From Methanobacteriota archaeon (lineage in GTDB: Archaea > Thermoplasmatota > Thermoplasmata > RBG-16-68-12 > JAFNFQ01): 53,714 nucleotides of DNA. Below, piece after piece: positions 32,545-40,572 of the stretch. A model generated the notes under the pieces. That model searched no databases, was not told the DNA's origin, and saw nothing but the letters and a program-made list of their open reading frames with translations. Each line of letters starts with the position of its first letter. The stretch's first letter is position 1. Location of the stretch: positions 1 through 53,714 of the forward strand of contig JAFNFQ010000027.1 of the NCBI GenBank assembly GCA_017885655.1, in the 5' to 3' direction. Both the position numbers and the translations under genes were made by a program.

Positions 32545-33474
32545 CTAGATTCGGCGGCTTAACCTCGCGATTCCCTCCGCCAGGGACACTCTTGGCTCGA
32601 AACCGAGCAAACGGCGCGCCTTCGCGATGCTCGCGCAGGAATCCCTCACTTCCCCCTTTCTCGCCGTCACGAACTTGGGCTGCAGCTTCGAACCCGTGGC
32701 GGTTCTGATCATGTCAAGGAGTGCGATTACACTGACAGCCTTTCCGGATCCTATGTTGAACTCCTCCCCGCTGACCCCTTTCCGTTCTGCTGCGAGCAGA
32801 AATGCGGTGACCACGTCGTTGACGTGAACGAAATCTCTGGTCTGCTTGCCATCACCATTGACCACAGGTCTCTTTCCGTCAGCAATCGCGCCTAGAAACT
32901 TCGGGATGACCGAGGCGTATCCGCCGACCGCCGCTTGCCTCGCGCCGTAGATGTTGAACAACCTCAGCGACACCGTCTTCAACCCGTGATCCTCGCGATA
33001 GACTCGACACAGAGCCTCTCCGAGAACCTTCGTCACCGCATAAGGCGAAACCGGTCTCAGCGGGCTCCTCTCCGTCTTCCTGGCGGGCCCTTCCTCGGCA
33101 TATACAGCCGCGCTCGAGGGGAAGATGAAGCGCTTGACATCGTGTCGCCTCGCGGCCTCCAATGCTTGAATCAGTCCCGCCACGTTCGCGCGGGCATACA
33201 ACTCCGGCCTCTCGATGCTCTCCGCCACGGAGACCTTCGCCGCCATGTGGAACACAACGTCGGCACCATTGATTGCGGCATCCATGGCTTTGGGATTGAG
33301 TATGCTCGCACGCCTGAAATCCACCCTGTCCTTGACCGCCGAGAGGTTCCGCCGACTTCCGTTGCTGAGATCATCGACGACCCGCACCCGCCACTTCCTT
33401 CTCACAAGCTCCTCGACGAGATGCGAGCCCAGGAAACCCGCCCCGCCGGTGACCACGGCCGTTCTCTCAGGCAT
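32545..33474 (-). CDS. NAD-dependent sugar-nucleotide epimerase/dehydratase
   Basis: A 309-residue extended SDR. NAD motif TGGAGFLGSH, VVDDLSNG, FHMAAKVSV, catalytic Ser in FIFPSSAAVYAEE, and Tyr/Lys in YAVTKVLGE, then LRLFNIYGARQ. This matches UDP-glucose/galactose 4-epimerase-like enzymes that make precursors for surface glycans or glycolipids. The ATG at 33474 is preferred because the TATA element at 33500-33508 lies about 30 nt upstream. Confidence 0.9.
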   Translation of the reverse strand: MPERTAVVTGGAGFLGSHLVEELVRRKWRVRVVDDLSNGSRRNLSAVKDRVDFRRASILNPKAMDAAINGADVVFHMAAKVSVAESIERPELYARANVAGLIQALEAARRHDVKRFIFPSSAAVYAEEGPARKTERSPLRPVSPYAVTKVLGEALCRVYREDHGLKTVSLRLFNIYGARQAAVGGYASVIPKFLGAIADGKRPVVNGDGKQTRDFVHVNDVVTAFLLAAERKGVSGEEFNIGSGKAVSVIALLDMIRTATGSKLQPKFVTARKGEVRDSCASIAKARRLLGFEPRVSLAEGIARLSRRI

Positions 33475-33499
33475 GCTCGGCAAACATAATCCGCGCGCT

Positions 33500-33508
33500 A
33501 CTTAAATC
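33500..33508 (-). promoter_or_regulatory. TATA box of the epimerase gene
   Basis: GATTTAAGT on the minus strand is centred about 30 nt upstream of the ATG at 33474. Confidence 0.5.
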
Positions 33509-33600
33509 CGGCCCTTGAAAGGAGGAATTCGGAGGCTCGCGTCAATCCGACAGGCATTAGTGCTAGAGCTGCATGGACGGCGGAAGGAGCTGAGGCGCAG

Positions 33601-34713
33601 ATGGCACAGCAACCTTTCACATGGACCCAGAGCGACCTCACGTGGCTGGAGAAGGACTACCTCGGCGAGTTCTCTGCGCAATGGATGTATGCGAAGCTGG
33701 CCGAGATGGACAAGGATGCTAAGCGCGCCGCGTACATGCGGAGGCTCGCGGACTACGAGAAGGACCACGCCGGGACATGGAAGGACTTGATGCAGAGCTT
33801 GGGACACCCGTTGCCGAGAACGAGGCGCACCGCCAACGACAGAATCCTCATCGCCCTCGCTCGCGTGTTCGGCCCGGGGGCGGTGCTCCCCATCCTCCAC
33901 AAGGGCGAGGTCGAGGGGATAGCCAAGTACAGGAAACAGCAGGAGATGTGGAAGGATCCGATGGCGCAGGCCGCCTTCGCCAAGGTGCTGCCCGACGAGG
34001 TGTCGCACGAGGTCGACCTGTTCACCGAGATGGGCAGGGAATCTGCGTCTGGAGGCGCCTTGAGAAGCATGATACTCGGCGCGAACGACGGCTTCGGCAG
34101 CATACTTGCCCTCGTGGCGGGGGTGACGGGAGCCATCAGCAACAGCGTCACCATATTCATCGCCGGCTTGGCGGGCCTTGTGGCGGGGGCAGCGTCGATG
34201 GCGGCGTCAAACTACGTGTCCATCAAGGCGGAGCAGGAAGTGCAGTCCTCCAGGATCCGCCTCGAGAGCCAGGCGATCGAAGTCTCGCCGGATACGAAGC
34301 GCGCGCAATTGAAGACGGCCTACATCAAGAAGGGGCTCACGGAGCAGGAAGCCGATACCGTGGCAAATCGCCTTGCCGAGAATCGAAAGGAGTTTCTGAA
34401 GGCGGTGGTCGCCGAGCAGCACGGAGTCGCGAACCTCGATCTCCAGAAGCCGTTGCGTCTCGCAATGTACACGGGGCTTGCATTCATGCTTGCAGGCATC
34501 GTGCCGATAGTCCCCTTCCTGTTTCTGTCCCCGCTGCCGGGAATCGAGGCCTCGGTCGCGTTCACATGCACGGCGCTCTTCTTCGCCGGCGTGATCCGCT
34601 CTCTTTCGACACTGAAGCCATTCATCAGGAGCGGGGTCGAAATGGTCTTGATTGGACTGGGCGCGTCTGCCGTCACCTATTTGGTCGGGTTGGTCGTCGG
34701 CGTCGCCGTATAG
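33601..34713 (+). CDS. Ferritin-like/VIT1 fusion iron (manganese) transporter
   Basis: A 370-residue protein. Residues 1-145 form a rubrerythrin-type helical bundle with Glu/His di-iron ligand patterns (EFSAQ, DYEKDHA, HKGEVEGI, DEVSHEVD). Residues 150-370 form a VIT1/CCC1-type metal transporter (MILGANDGFGSILALVAGV, ASMAASNYVSIKAEQE, then three helices). This is the layout of membrane-bound ferritin MbfA in bacteria, which exports iron. Ferrous iron would be sensed or oxidised by the head and moved out of the cytoplasm. Metal identity is inferred. Confidence 0.92.
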   Translation: MAQQPFTWTQSDLTWLEKDYLGEFSAQWMYAKLAEMDKDAKRAAYMRRLADYEKDHAGTWKDLMQSLGHPLPRTRRTANDRILIALARVFGPGAVLPILHKGEVEGIAKYRKQQEMWKDPMAQAAFAKVLPDEVSHEVDLFTEMGRESASGGALRSMILGANDGFGSILALVAGVTGAISNSVTIFIAGLAGLVAGAASMAASNYVSIKAEQEVQSSRIRLESQAIEVSPDTKRAQLKTAYIKKGLTEQEADTVANRLAENRKEFLKAVVAEQHGVANLDLQKPLRLAMYTGLAFMLAGIVPIVPFLFLSPLPGIEASVAFTCTALFFAGVIRSLSTLKPFIRSGVEMVLIGLGASAVTYLVGLVVGVAV

Positions 34714-35562
34714 TCACGCCCTCAGTATCGCCTCGGCGACTTTCAGTGCCCGAAGAGTCTGCTTCACATCGTGGACCCGGAGCATGCGCGCCCCTCGCAC
34801 CACCGCCATGACCGCCGCCGCCAGACTCCCTTCGAGCCTGTCCGTCACATCGGCCCTCGTAATCGCACCGATGAAGGATTTCCTCGAGGCGCCGATCATC
34901 ACCGGCCGCCCAAGCTTCGCGAGGTCGGGGATGCGGTTGATCAGTTCGAGGTTGTGCTCTACCGTTTTTCCGAAACCTATCCCCGGGTCGATGACGATGG
35001 AGTCTTTCGCGACACCCGCATCCGTCGCGACCTGCATCTGGTCGCGAAGGTAGTCCTTGACGTCCTTGACAACGTCGCGGTAGACCGGATTCTCCTGCAT
35101 GGTCTTCGGTTCCCCGAGCATGTGCATGATCGTCACCGCAACGTGCTCCCTCGCGACCAGATTGACCATCTCCTTGTCCCTCAGGCCGGAGACATCGTTC
35201 ACCATTATCGCTCCCGCCTCGATCGCCTTCCATGCAACCTCGGGCTTCATCGTGTCGATGCTGATCGGCACATCAGTCTCGCGCTCGAGCGCCCTGATGA
35301 CCGGCTCGACCCGCCGCCACTCCTCGTCTGCGGGGACGGAGCTGGAGCCGGGGCGGGTCGATTCACCGCCAACGTCGATGATGTCCGCTCCTTCCTCCAC
35401 GAGCCTCAGAGCGTGCTTGATGGCGGTATCTTGCTCGTGAAACATCCCGCCATCGGAGAAAGAGTCCGGCGTGACATTGACAACTCCCATGATGTGCGCC
35501 CGGGAGAGGATCATCTGCCTGTCCGGAAAGGCGAGCTTGCAGGTTGGCGGGTTCCAGGACAT
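34714..35562 (-). CDS. folP: Dihydropteroate synthase
   Basis: A 282-residue TIM barrel joining p-aminobenzoate (or an analogue) to a pterin diphosphate. The signatures are MGVVNVTPDSFSDGG, DVGGESTRPGSS, IDTMKPEVA, NDVSGLRD, DPGIGFGKT, GASRKSFIG and RVHDV. It is transcribed divergently from ThrRS with a TATA element about 26 nt upstream, so leaderless. In archaea that use methanopterin or folate, this family may take a different arylamine. Confidence 0.94.
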   Translation of the reverse strand: MSWNPPTCKLAFPDRQMILSRAHIMGVVNVTPDSFSDGGMFHEQDTAIKHALRLVEEGADIIDVGGESTRPGSSSVPADEEWRRVEPVIRALERETDVPISIDTMKPEVAWKAIEAGAIMVNDVSGLRDKEMVNLVAREHVAVTIMHMLGEPKTMQENPVYRDVVKDVKDYLRDQMQVATDAGVAKDSIVIDPGIGFGKTVEHNLELINRIPDLAKLGRPVMIGASRKSFIGAITRADVTDRLEGSLAAAVMAVVRGARMLRVHDVKQTLRALKVAEAILRA

Positions 35563-35582
35563 CGCGGTCGCATCCTCTGGCG

Positions 35583-35603
35583 GATATAATAATCCTATTT
35601 ATA
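35583..35603. promoter_or_regulatory. Divergent promoter pair for folP and thrS
   Basis: Minus-strand ATTATTATATC (35583-35593) is centred 26 nt before the folP ATG. Plus-strand CTATTTATA (35595-35603) is centred 31 nt before the thrS ATG. The two TATA boxes are back to back, so binding at one could exclude the other. Confidence 0.6.
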
Positions 35604-35629
35604 CGGAGACCGCCTTTGCCTCCGCAACC

Positions 35630-37522
35630 ATGCGGATACTATTCATCCATGCGGACTACATGGAGTACGAGGTCAGGGAGAAGACCAAGGACGCCCTGCC
35701 CATCCCCGACGAGCTGAAGCATGGGAAGATCGACGAGGCTCTCGTCTGCTTCATCACGGCAGAGGAGAAAGACGAGAAGGATGTCGGCGGAACGTCCAGA
35801 GCGGCCGTCAAGGAGATCCAGGATGTCGCGAAGACCGTCAAGACGACCCGCGTCGTCGTGTATCCTTACGCGCACCTGAGCCCCTCCCTCGCGAAGGCCG
35901 CGCCCGCAAGGGAGATGTTCGGCCACATCGCCGAGGACCTCGTTGAGGCAGGCTACGAGGTCATGTCCTCGCCCTTCGGCTACTACAAGTCCTTCAAGAT
36001 ATCCTGCAAGGGCCACCCCCTCTCCGAGCTCTCGAGGGAGATCGAGGTGACCGCGGAAGCGAAGAAGGAAGAGGTCTCCGAGGCTGTCAAGGCAGAGGAG
36101 AAGCTCGTCTCCGAGTGGTTCATCCTAGATCCATCAGGAAAACTGTCACCTCTCTCGATCAAAGACGGCAAGGTGGACGGCTTCGACTTCAAGTCTCACG
36201 TGAACCTGGGGAAGTTCGCGATCTACGAGATGGCCAAGAGCAGGGAGGTCAAGGAGGAGCCGCCGCACACCAAAATCATGCGGGAGCTCGAACTCGTCGA
36301 CTACGAGCCCGGCAGCGACCCTGGCAACCTCCGATACTATCCCAAGGGGCGGCTGATCAAGTCGCTCCTCGAGGAAATCACGACTCGCACAATCATCGAC
36401 TACGGCGGCATGGAGATCGAGTCGCCGATCATGTACGACTTCGAGCACCCCGCCCTCAAAAGCTACCTGAACAGGTTCCCCGCCAGGCAGTACGTCCTCG
36501 AGACGCCGAACAAGAAGACCTTTCTAAGGTTCGCCGCGTGCTTCGGACAGTTCCTCATGGCGCACGACATGACCCTGTCGTACAGGCAGATGCCCATGCG
36601 CCTCTACGAGCTCACGCGATACTCGTTCCGTGCGGAGCAGAGGGGAGAGCTGGCGGGCCTCAGGCGCCTGAGGTCCTTCACCATGCCCGACTGCCATGCG
36701 TTCTGCACTGACATGGGGCAGGCCAAGTCCGAGATGCTCGTGCGGTTCGGGGTCGCCATGAGCCTGCTGGGCAACATCGGCTTCTCGGTGCCTGCGGACC
36801 TCGAGCTGAGCATACGCGTCACGAAGGACTTCTGGGAAAACGGGAAGGAGCACGCTCTTGAGATGGCGCGGCGGTGGGGGAAGCCGCTCCTTCTCGAGAT
36901 GTGGGACAGGCAGTTCTTCTACTATGTCATGAAGTACGAAATCAACTTCGTCGACGCGAGCGACAAGGCCGCGGCCCTGACGACCGATCAGATCGACACC
37001 GAGAACGCGAAGAGGTTCGACATCACCTACATCGATGCGGACGGCAAGAGGCAGTTCCCGTACATCCTGCACCTGTCCCCTGCGGGGGCGATCGAGAGGA
37101 ACATCTACGCGCTCCTGGAAAAGGCGTACATGGGGATGAAGGCGGGGAAGGTGCCGATTTTGCCCCTCTGGCTCTCGCCGACGCAGGTGAGACTCGTCCC
37201 CGTCTCGTCAGACCAGCTGGAGTACTGCAAGTCCCTGCTCTCGAGATTCGAGAGTGTGAGGGCGGACCTCGATGACACTGACGACTCGCTGAACAAGAAG
37301 ATACGCAAGGCGGAGAAGGAATGGGTGCCATACATCGCTGTCGTCGGCAGGAAGGAAGTAGAGTCGGGCAAGCTCAACGTCCGCGAGAGGACCGGGAAGG
37401 AACAGACCGAGATGACGGTCGAGGAACTCCAAGCGAGGATCCTCACGGAGACGAAGGGCAGGCCGTTCAAGCCGCTGAGTCTCCCGAAGCCAATCAGTCT
37501 GAGACCAGGGTTCCGCGGATGA
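35630..37522 (+). CDS. thrS: Threonyl-tRNA synthetase, archaeal type
   Basis: 630 residues from the ATG at 35630 (MRILFIHADYMEYEV). Residues 1-140 form the archaeal editing domain, related to D-aminoacyl-tRNA deacylase (HADYMEYEV, RVVVYPYAHLS, SPFGYYKSFKI), which removes mischarged serine. The class II core follows with FRFAACFGQFL-type motif 2 region, TRYSFRAEQRGELAGLRRLRSF and the C-terminal anticodon-binding domain (WLSPTQVRLVPVS). It is complete and not split into separate editing and catalytic genes as in some Crenarchaeota. Confidence 0.95.
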   Translation: MRILFIHADYMEYEVREKTKDALPIPDELKHGKIDEALVCFITAEEKDEKDVGGTSRAAVKEIQDVAKTVKTTRVVVYPYAHLSPSLAKAAPAREMFGHIAEDLVEAGYEVMSSPFGYYKSFKISCKGHPLSELSREIEVTAEAKKEEVSEAVKAEEKLVSEWFILDPSGKLSPLSIKDGKVDGFDFKSHVNLGKFAIYEMAKSREVKEEPPHTKIMRELELVDYEPGSDPGNLRYYPKGRLIKSLLEEITTRTIIDYGGMEIESPIMYDFEHPALKSYLNRFPARQYVLETPNKKTFLRFAACFGQFLMAHDMTLSYRQMPMRLYELTRYSFRAEQRGELAGLRRLRSFTMPDCHAFCTDMGQAKSEMLVRFGVAMSLLGNIGFSVPADLELSIRVTKDFWENGKEHALEMARRWGKPLLLEMWDRQFFYYVMKYEINFVDASDKAAALTTDQIDTENAKRFDITYIDADGKRQFPYILHLSPAGAIERNIYALLEKAYMGMKAGKVPILPLWLSPTQVRLVPVSSDQLEYCKSLLSRFESVRADLDDTDDSLNKKIRKAEKEWVPYIAVVGRKEVESGKLNVRERTGKEQTEMTVEELQARILTETKGRPFKPLSLPKPISLRPGFRG

Positions 37523-37582
37523 CCTCCCGACGGCACTTCGTCTGTCAGTGATCAGAAAAAGAGGGGGGGAGGTAGATGATCG

Positions 37583-38656
37583 CTATCTTCTCAGGAATCC
37601 AGAAGCGTTTGGCGGTGCCGGGGGCGCGTCCCCGGAAGCCCCTCTTACCTTGACGATGCCATCCGACGGCCTCAGCGTCATCGGAAGCTGCAGGCCGGTC
37701 ATGATGCACATGACCTTGATCGTGCCCTCGTTCTCGGGGTCGAAGCGCACGCCGAACTTCACCATCGCCTCTTCAGGCATTTCGCGCGTCAGGCCGTCGA
37801 TGACCGCGTACGCTGTCCCGAGCTTCAGGCGAGGACCGGATGAGATGTGTATGAGCGCCCCTTTTGCTGCGCTGCAGTCGACATCGAGAAGCGGGTTGTT
37901 GAGTGTCTCGGCCACGAGCTTCTCCGACTCGTAGATCGAGTTCTCCCCGTAGAGCACGGTGGACATCCCGCCACTCTGGAACACCGCCTTGACGTCAGCG
38001 AAATCCAGGTTGATGAGTCCGGGGAGGTTGATCATCTCTGTGACGTTCTTGACGACCTCGGAGATGAGCTGGTCCATGACCGCGAACGCCTGCTCGACCG
38101 GCAGCTGAGGCACGATCTCGACGAGGCGGTTGTTGTCGAGGATGATGAGGCTGTCCGTCGCCTGACGGAGCTTCTCCAGTCCCGCCAGCGCGACCTTCTG
38201 TCTACCCTTCTCGACCTTGAAAGGCGTCGTCGCAAGCGCGACCACGATCGAGCCCGATTCCCTTGCGAGGCGGGCGACGACAGGAGCGAGTCCCGTCCCT
38301 GTCCCGCCGCCAAGACCGACGGTGATGAAAGTCAAGTCAGCACCGCCAACCAGCGCCCTCAGCTCTCTCTCCTGGAGCTGGGCCGCCCTCTCCGCGACAT
38401 CGGGGTTCCCGCCAGTCCCGTAACCCCGGGTGATCCCGCCGCCAAGGAGGAACTTGCTCTCCACCTGGACGCGGTCCAGATGAACCTTGTCCGTGTTGAT
38501 CACCGTCATCTCCACATCCTTGGCACCCATCTGCGAGAGGCGGTTCACGCTGTTGCACCCTGCCCCGCCGCAACCGACGACGAGGATGCGCGGCTTGCGG
38601 AAGGCGAACTCTTCAAGTTCCCGATTGCTCCTGTCGAGCAGGTTCTCCAGTCCCAT
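37583..38656 (-). CDS. ftsZ: Cell division protein FtsZ
   Basis: A 357-residue tubulin-like GTPase that forms the division ring. It has VVGCGGAGCNSVNRL at the N-terminus, the tubulin signature GGGTGTG at 116-122, and the T7 loop NLDFADVKAVF. A short C-terminal tail ends GFLRR. The ATG at 38656 has ggaaggaag before it; the in-frame extension to 38866 in the track has no FtsZ character. A ribbon-helix-helix regulator gene lies 115 nt upstream in the same direction. Confidence 0.95.
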   Translation of the reverse strand: MGLENLLDRSNRELEEFAFRKPRILVVGCGGAGCNSVNRLSQMGAKDVEMTVINTDKVHLDRVQVESKFLLGGGITRGYGTGGNPDVAERAAQLQERELRALVGGADLTFITVGLGGGTGTGLAPVVARLARESGSIVVALATTPFKVEKGRQKVALAGLEKLRQATDSLIILDNNRLVEIVPQLPVEQAFAVMDQLISEVVKNVTEMINLPGLINLDFADVKAVFQSGGMSTVLYGENSIYESEKLVAETLNNPLLDVDCSAAKGALIHISSGPRLKLGTAYAVIDGLTREMPEEAMVKFGVRFDPENEGTIKVMCIMTGLQLPMTLRPSDGIVKVRGASGDAPPAPPNASGFLRR

Positions 38657-38771
38657 CCCGTCTTCCTTCCTGCGGGTATCGGGGTGAGGCGGCGGTGAGC
38701 CCGCCTCACCTCGTGCATCCCGCACTACTTCTTTTTTGGGGGTGTCACGCGTCTCTTCTGTGGCCCTTCCC

Positions 38772-39089
38772 TCATTCGTCGGTCTTCTCGATGGCCTTCG
38801 TAACCCGCCTCCGGACGTATTCCCGCACCGCGTTGCGGATTGCGTCCTCGATCGAAACCGAGTCACCGCTCCGAACGAGCTGTTGCAGGTCCACCACGTT
38901 GCCCTTCGGCAGTTCGATGGTCATCTTGCGGATGTAGTCAGGCGCGAATTGCTGGTCTATGAAGCGATCTATGGCTGCTCTGATGGCGTCGGAGATGGTG
39001 GAGAACTCGCCGCTCTTCACCAGTGTCTGTAGTCTGTTGATCTTGTCCGGTGGGATTCTGATCGTCACACGTTCCGATTCCGAAGCCAT
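38772..39089 (-). CDS. Tandem ribbon-helix-helix regulator, CdrS-like
   Basis: A 105-residue DNA-binding protein made of two ribbon-helix-helix units: ERVTIRIPPDKINRLQTLV...SDAIRAAIDRFI and RKMTIELPKGNVVDLQQLV...EDAIRNAVREYV. Each has the strand, the turn and the two helices of the CopG fold, so one chain may form a complete fold. It precedes ftsZ on the same strand. In haloarchaea a short RHH protein, CdrS, is encoded beside ftsZ and controls division genes, so a similar role is likely. Confidence 0.85.
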   Translation of the reverse strand: MASESERVTIRIPPDKINRLQTLVKSGEFSTISDAIRAAIDRFIDQQFAPDYIRKMTIELPKGNVVDLQQLVRSGDSVSIEDAIRNAVREYVRRRVTKAIEKTDE

Positions 39090-39109
39090 TGCGGTTCCTT
39101 CGTGCGTCT

Positions 39110-39141
39110 GACAACTTCCGGCTATTTGTCCGACAATTGTC
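39110..39141. promoter_or_regulatory. Cluster of GACAA/TTGTC half-sites upstream of the RHH gene
   Basis: Four half-sites occur in 32 nt: GACAA at 39110 and 39132, TTGTC at 39126 and 39137. The last two form the perfect palindrome GACAATTGTC (39132-39141). They lie between the RHH start and the ADP-dependent kinase promoter, where an autoregulatory operator would be expected. Confidence 0.5.
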
Positions 39142-39157
39142 CTATAACACCGATACG

Positions 39158-39168
39158 CTATATAATAC
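39158..39168 (+). promoter_or_regulatory. TATA box of the ADP-dependent kinase gene
   Basis: CTATATAATAC is centred 27 nt before the TTG at 39190. This supports a leaderless TTG start, although a GGAG at 39178-39181 would also suit as a ribosome site. Confidence 0.55.
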
Positions 39169-39189
39169 TATGTCAAAGGAGAACCGGCC

Positions 39190-40569
39190 TTGGGAGTCAT
39201 AATATCTCCCCATAGGAATACCCCCTCGGTGCCCCGCAAGGATAGGGAGAAGGACTCCTGGGAGAGCCTCTACAGGAATGTCAAGAGCGCACGTCCCCTT
39301 GCCGGCTGCAGGGCGCTCCTCGCCTACAACACGGTCCTCGACCGCGTCGTGAAAGTCGACGAGCGGCTCCTGTCCAAGCTTCCGAAACCCTCGAAATCGC
39401 GGAGGCCACGGAGGGTCAGGGACATCCAGGACTTCGCAGATGCCCTCGCCTTCAGCATCCGCCGCAACGTCGCCGTGGAGGTCGTCTGCGAGCCGAAGGT
39501 CTTCGCCGAGATCTCGAAACTTGGTCCCTACAAAGAGCAGATCGGGGGGCAGGTGGCCATAATCGCGAACCTCCTTTCGAAGTTCCAGAGGAGCGCGGTT
39601 ATCGTCCATGCGGACAGGTTCGACGCACGCGCTGCCGCCCTCTACCGCAAGACGAAGGCGCTCGTGGCCCTGCCCTCTCACGATGGAATGCGGATCATAC
39701 CGGCGGAGAAGTTCGTGGAAGAGGTGGAGCCGGAGGCGCACTACATCTTCGAGTATGGCACGGGGACGGCCTTCGCGTCCGGGCGGGCCGGCAGGAAAAA
39801 CAGGATGATCGCCTGCCCCACGACCCCGATCGAGTTCCAGACCGACTGGGAAGAGGTCCTGCCGGAACTCGCTCCCTTGGTGGACGTCGCATTCCTGGCG
39901 GGACTGAACCACATGGGCGACGACTACGAGGGCGCCTTCGCCCGCGTGGCCGAGCATATCAGGCTCCTGCGGCTCGGCAATCCCCGGATTACCGTCCACC
40001 TGGAGCTGACGTCGACGCAAGAACTCATGAAGCTGGAGAAAATTCTCGACATTGTCGTGAGGAAGGTCGATAGCGTCGGTCTCAACGAGGGCGAGCTGCG
40101 CGACGTGATGGATTGCCTGGGGCACAAGCCTGAGAGAGGGCCGCTCGGCCAGGTCGAGGGCATGCTGGCCCTCATGGGTCTCGGGCCGAAGAGGGTCCAC
40201 TTGCACACGATGGGATATTACCTCTGCAAGGTGCGGGGAAAGGAGGAGCCGGCTCGTGATGGCATGCTGTGCGGGGCGTTGGTCGGCGCGGCAGCGGCGT
40301 TGAAGGGCGGGATACCTGGACCGAAGGACCTGGATGCTGCCTTGAGAGTGCCGGTCTCGGAGCGCGGAGTTGACATGCTGAAGGCCTTCGAGCAGGTCTG
40401 GCTGAGGCAGGACACGGACGAGCTGGCGACGAAGGGATATCTCGAGGGGTTCGGACTGGCGGCCGTGCCAACGAAGGTCGTGCCCGAGCCGAAAGGGACC
40501 GTGGGGCTGGGCGACATGGTGTCCAGCTCGTCGCTCGCCGCCGAGCTCGCGTTCAGGAATCCACGCTAG
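39190..40569 (+). CDS. ADP-dependent sugar kinase (glucokinase/phosphofructokinase family)
   Basis: A 459-residue archaeal kinase that uses ADP as phosphoryl donor. Family features include AYNTVLDRVVKVD near the start, IGGQVAIIANLL, HYIFEYGTG, FLAGLNHMG, SVGLNEGEL and the catalytic base Asp442 in GLGDMVSSSS. Glucose or fructose-6-phosphate as substrate cannot be told apart by eye. The start is uncertain: TTG at 39190 fits the TATA box, and a GTG at 39229 (VPRKDREKD) is an alternative. It ends in TAG, 4 nt before the convergent ABC permease gene. Confidence 0.88.
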   Translation: MGVIISPHRNTPSVPRKDREKDSWESLYRNVKSARPLAGCRALLAYNTVLDRVVKVDERLLSKLPKPSKSRRPRRVRDIQDFADALAFSIRRNVAVEVVCEPKVFAEISKLGPYKEQIGGQVAIIANLLSKFQRSAVIVHADRFDARAAALYRKTKALVALPSHDGMRIIPAEKFVEEVEPEAHYIFEYGTGTAFASGRAGRKNRMIACPTTPIEFQTDWEEVLPELAPLVDVAFLAGLNHMGDDYEGAFARVAEHIRLLRLGNPRITVHLELTSTQELMKLEKILDIVVRKVDSVGLNEGELRDVMDCLGHKPERGPLGQVEGMLALMGLGPKRVHLHTMGYYLCKVRGKEEPARDGMLCGALVGAAAALKGGIPGPKDLDAALRVPVSERGVDMLKAFEQVWLRQDTDELATKGYLEGFGLAAVPTKVVPEPKGTVGLGDMVSSSSLAAELAFRNPR

Positions 40570-40572
40570 AGG

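Noticed and set aside
33777-34811. 344-residue plus-strand ORF
   Set aside because: Frame-shifted shadow of the ferritin-VIT1 gene with low-complexity Gly/Arg composition.
37545-37565. Terminator between thrS and ftsZ
   Set aside because: A CTTTTTC run on the minus strand lies just after ftsZ, but five T residues alone are too weak to call a terminator.
39142-40206. 354-residue minus-strand ORF antisense to the ADP-dependent kinase
   Set aside because: Mirror frame of a strong gene; composition rich in His, Val and Arg without a fold pattern.
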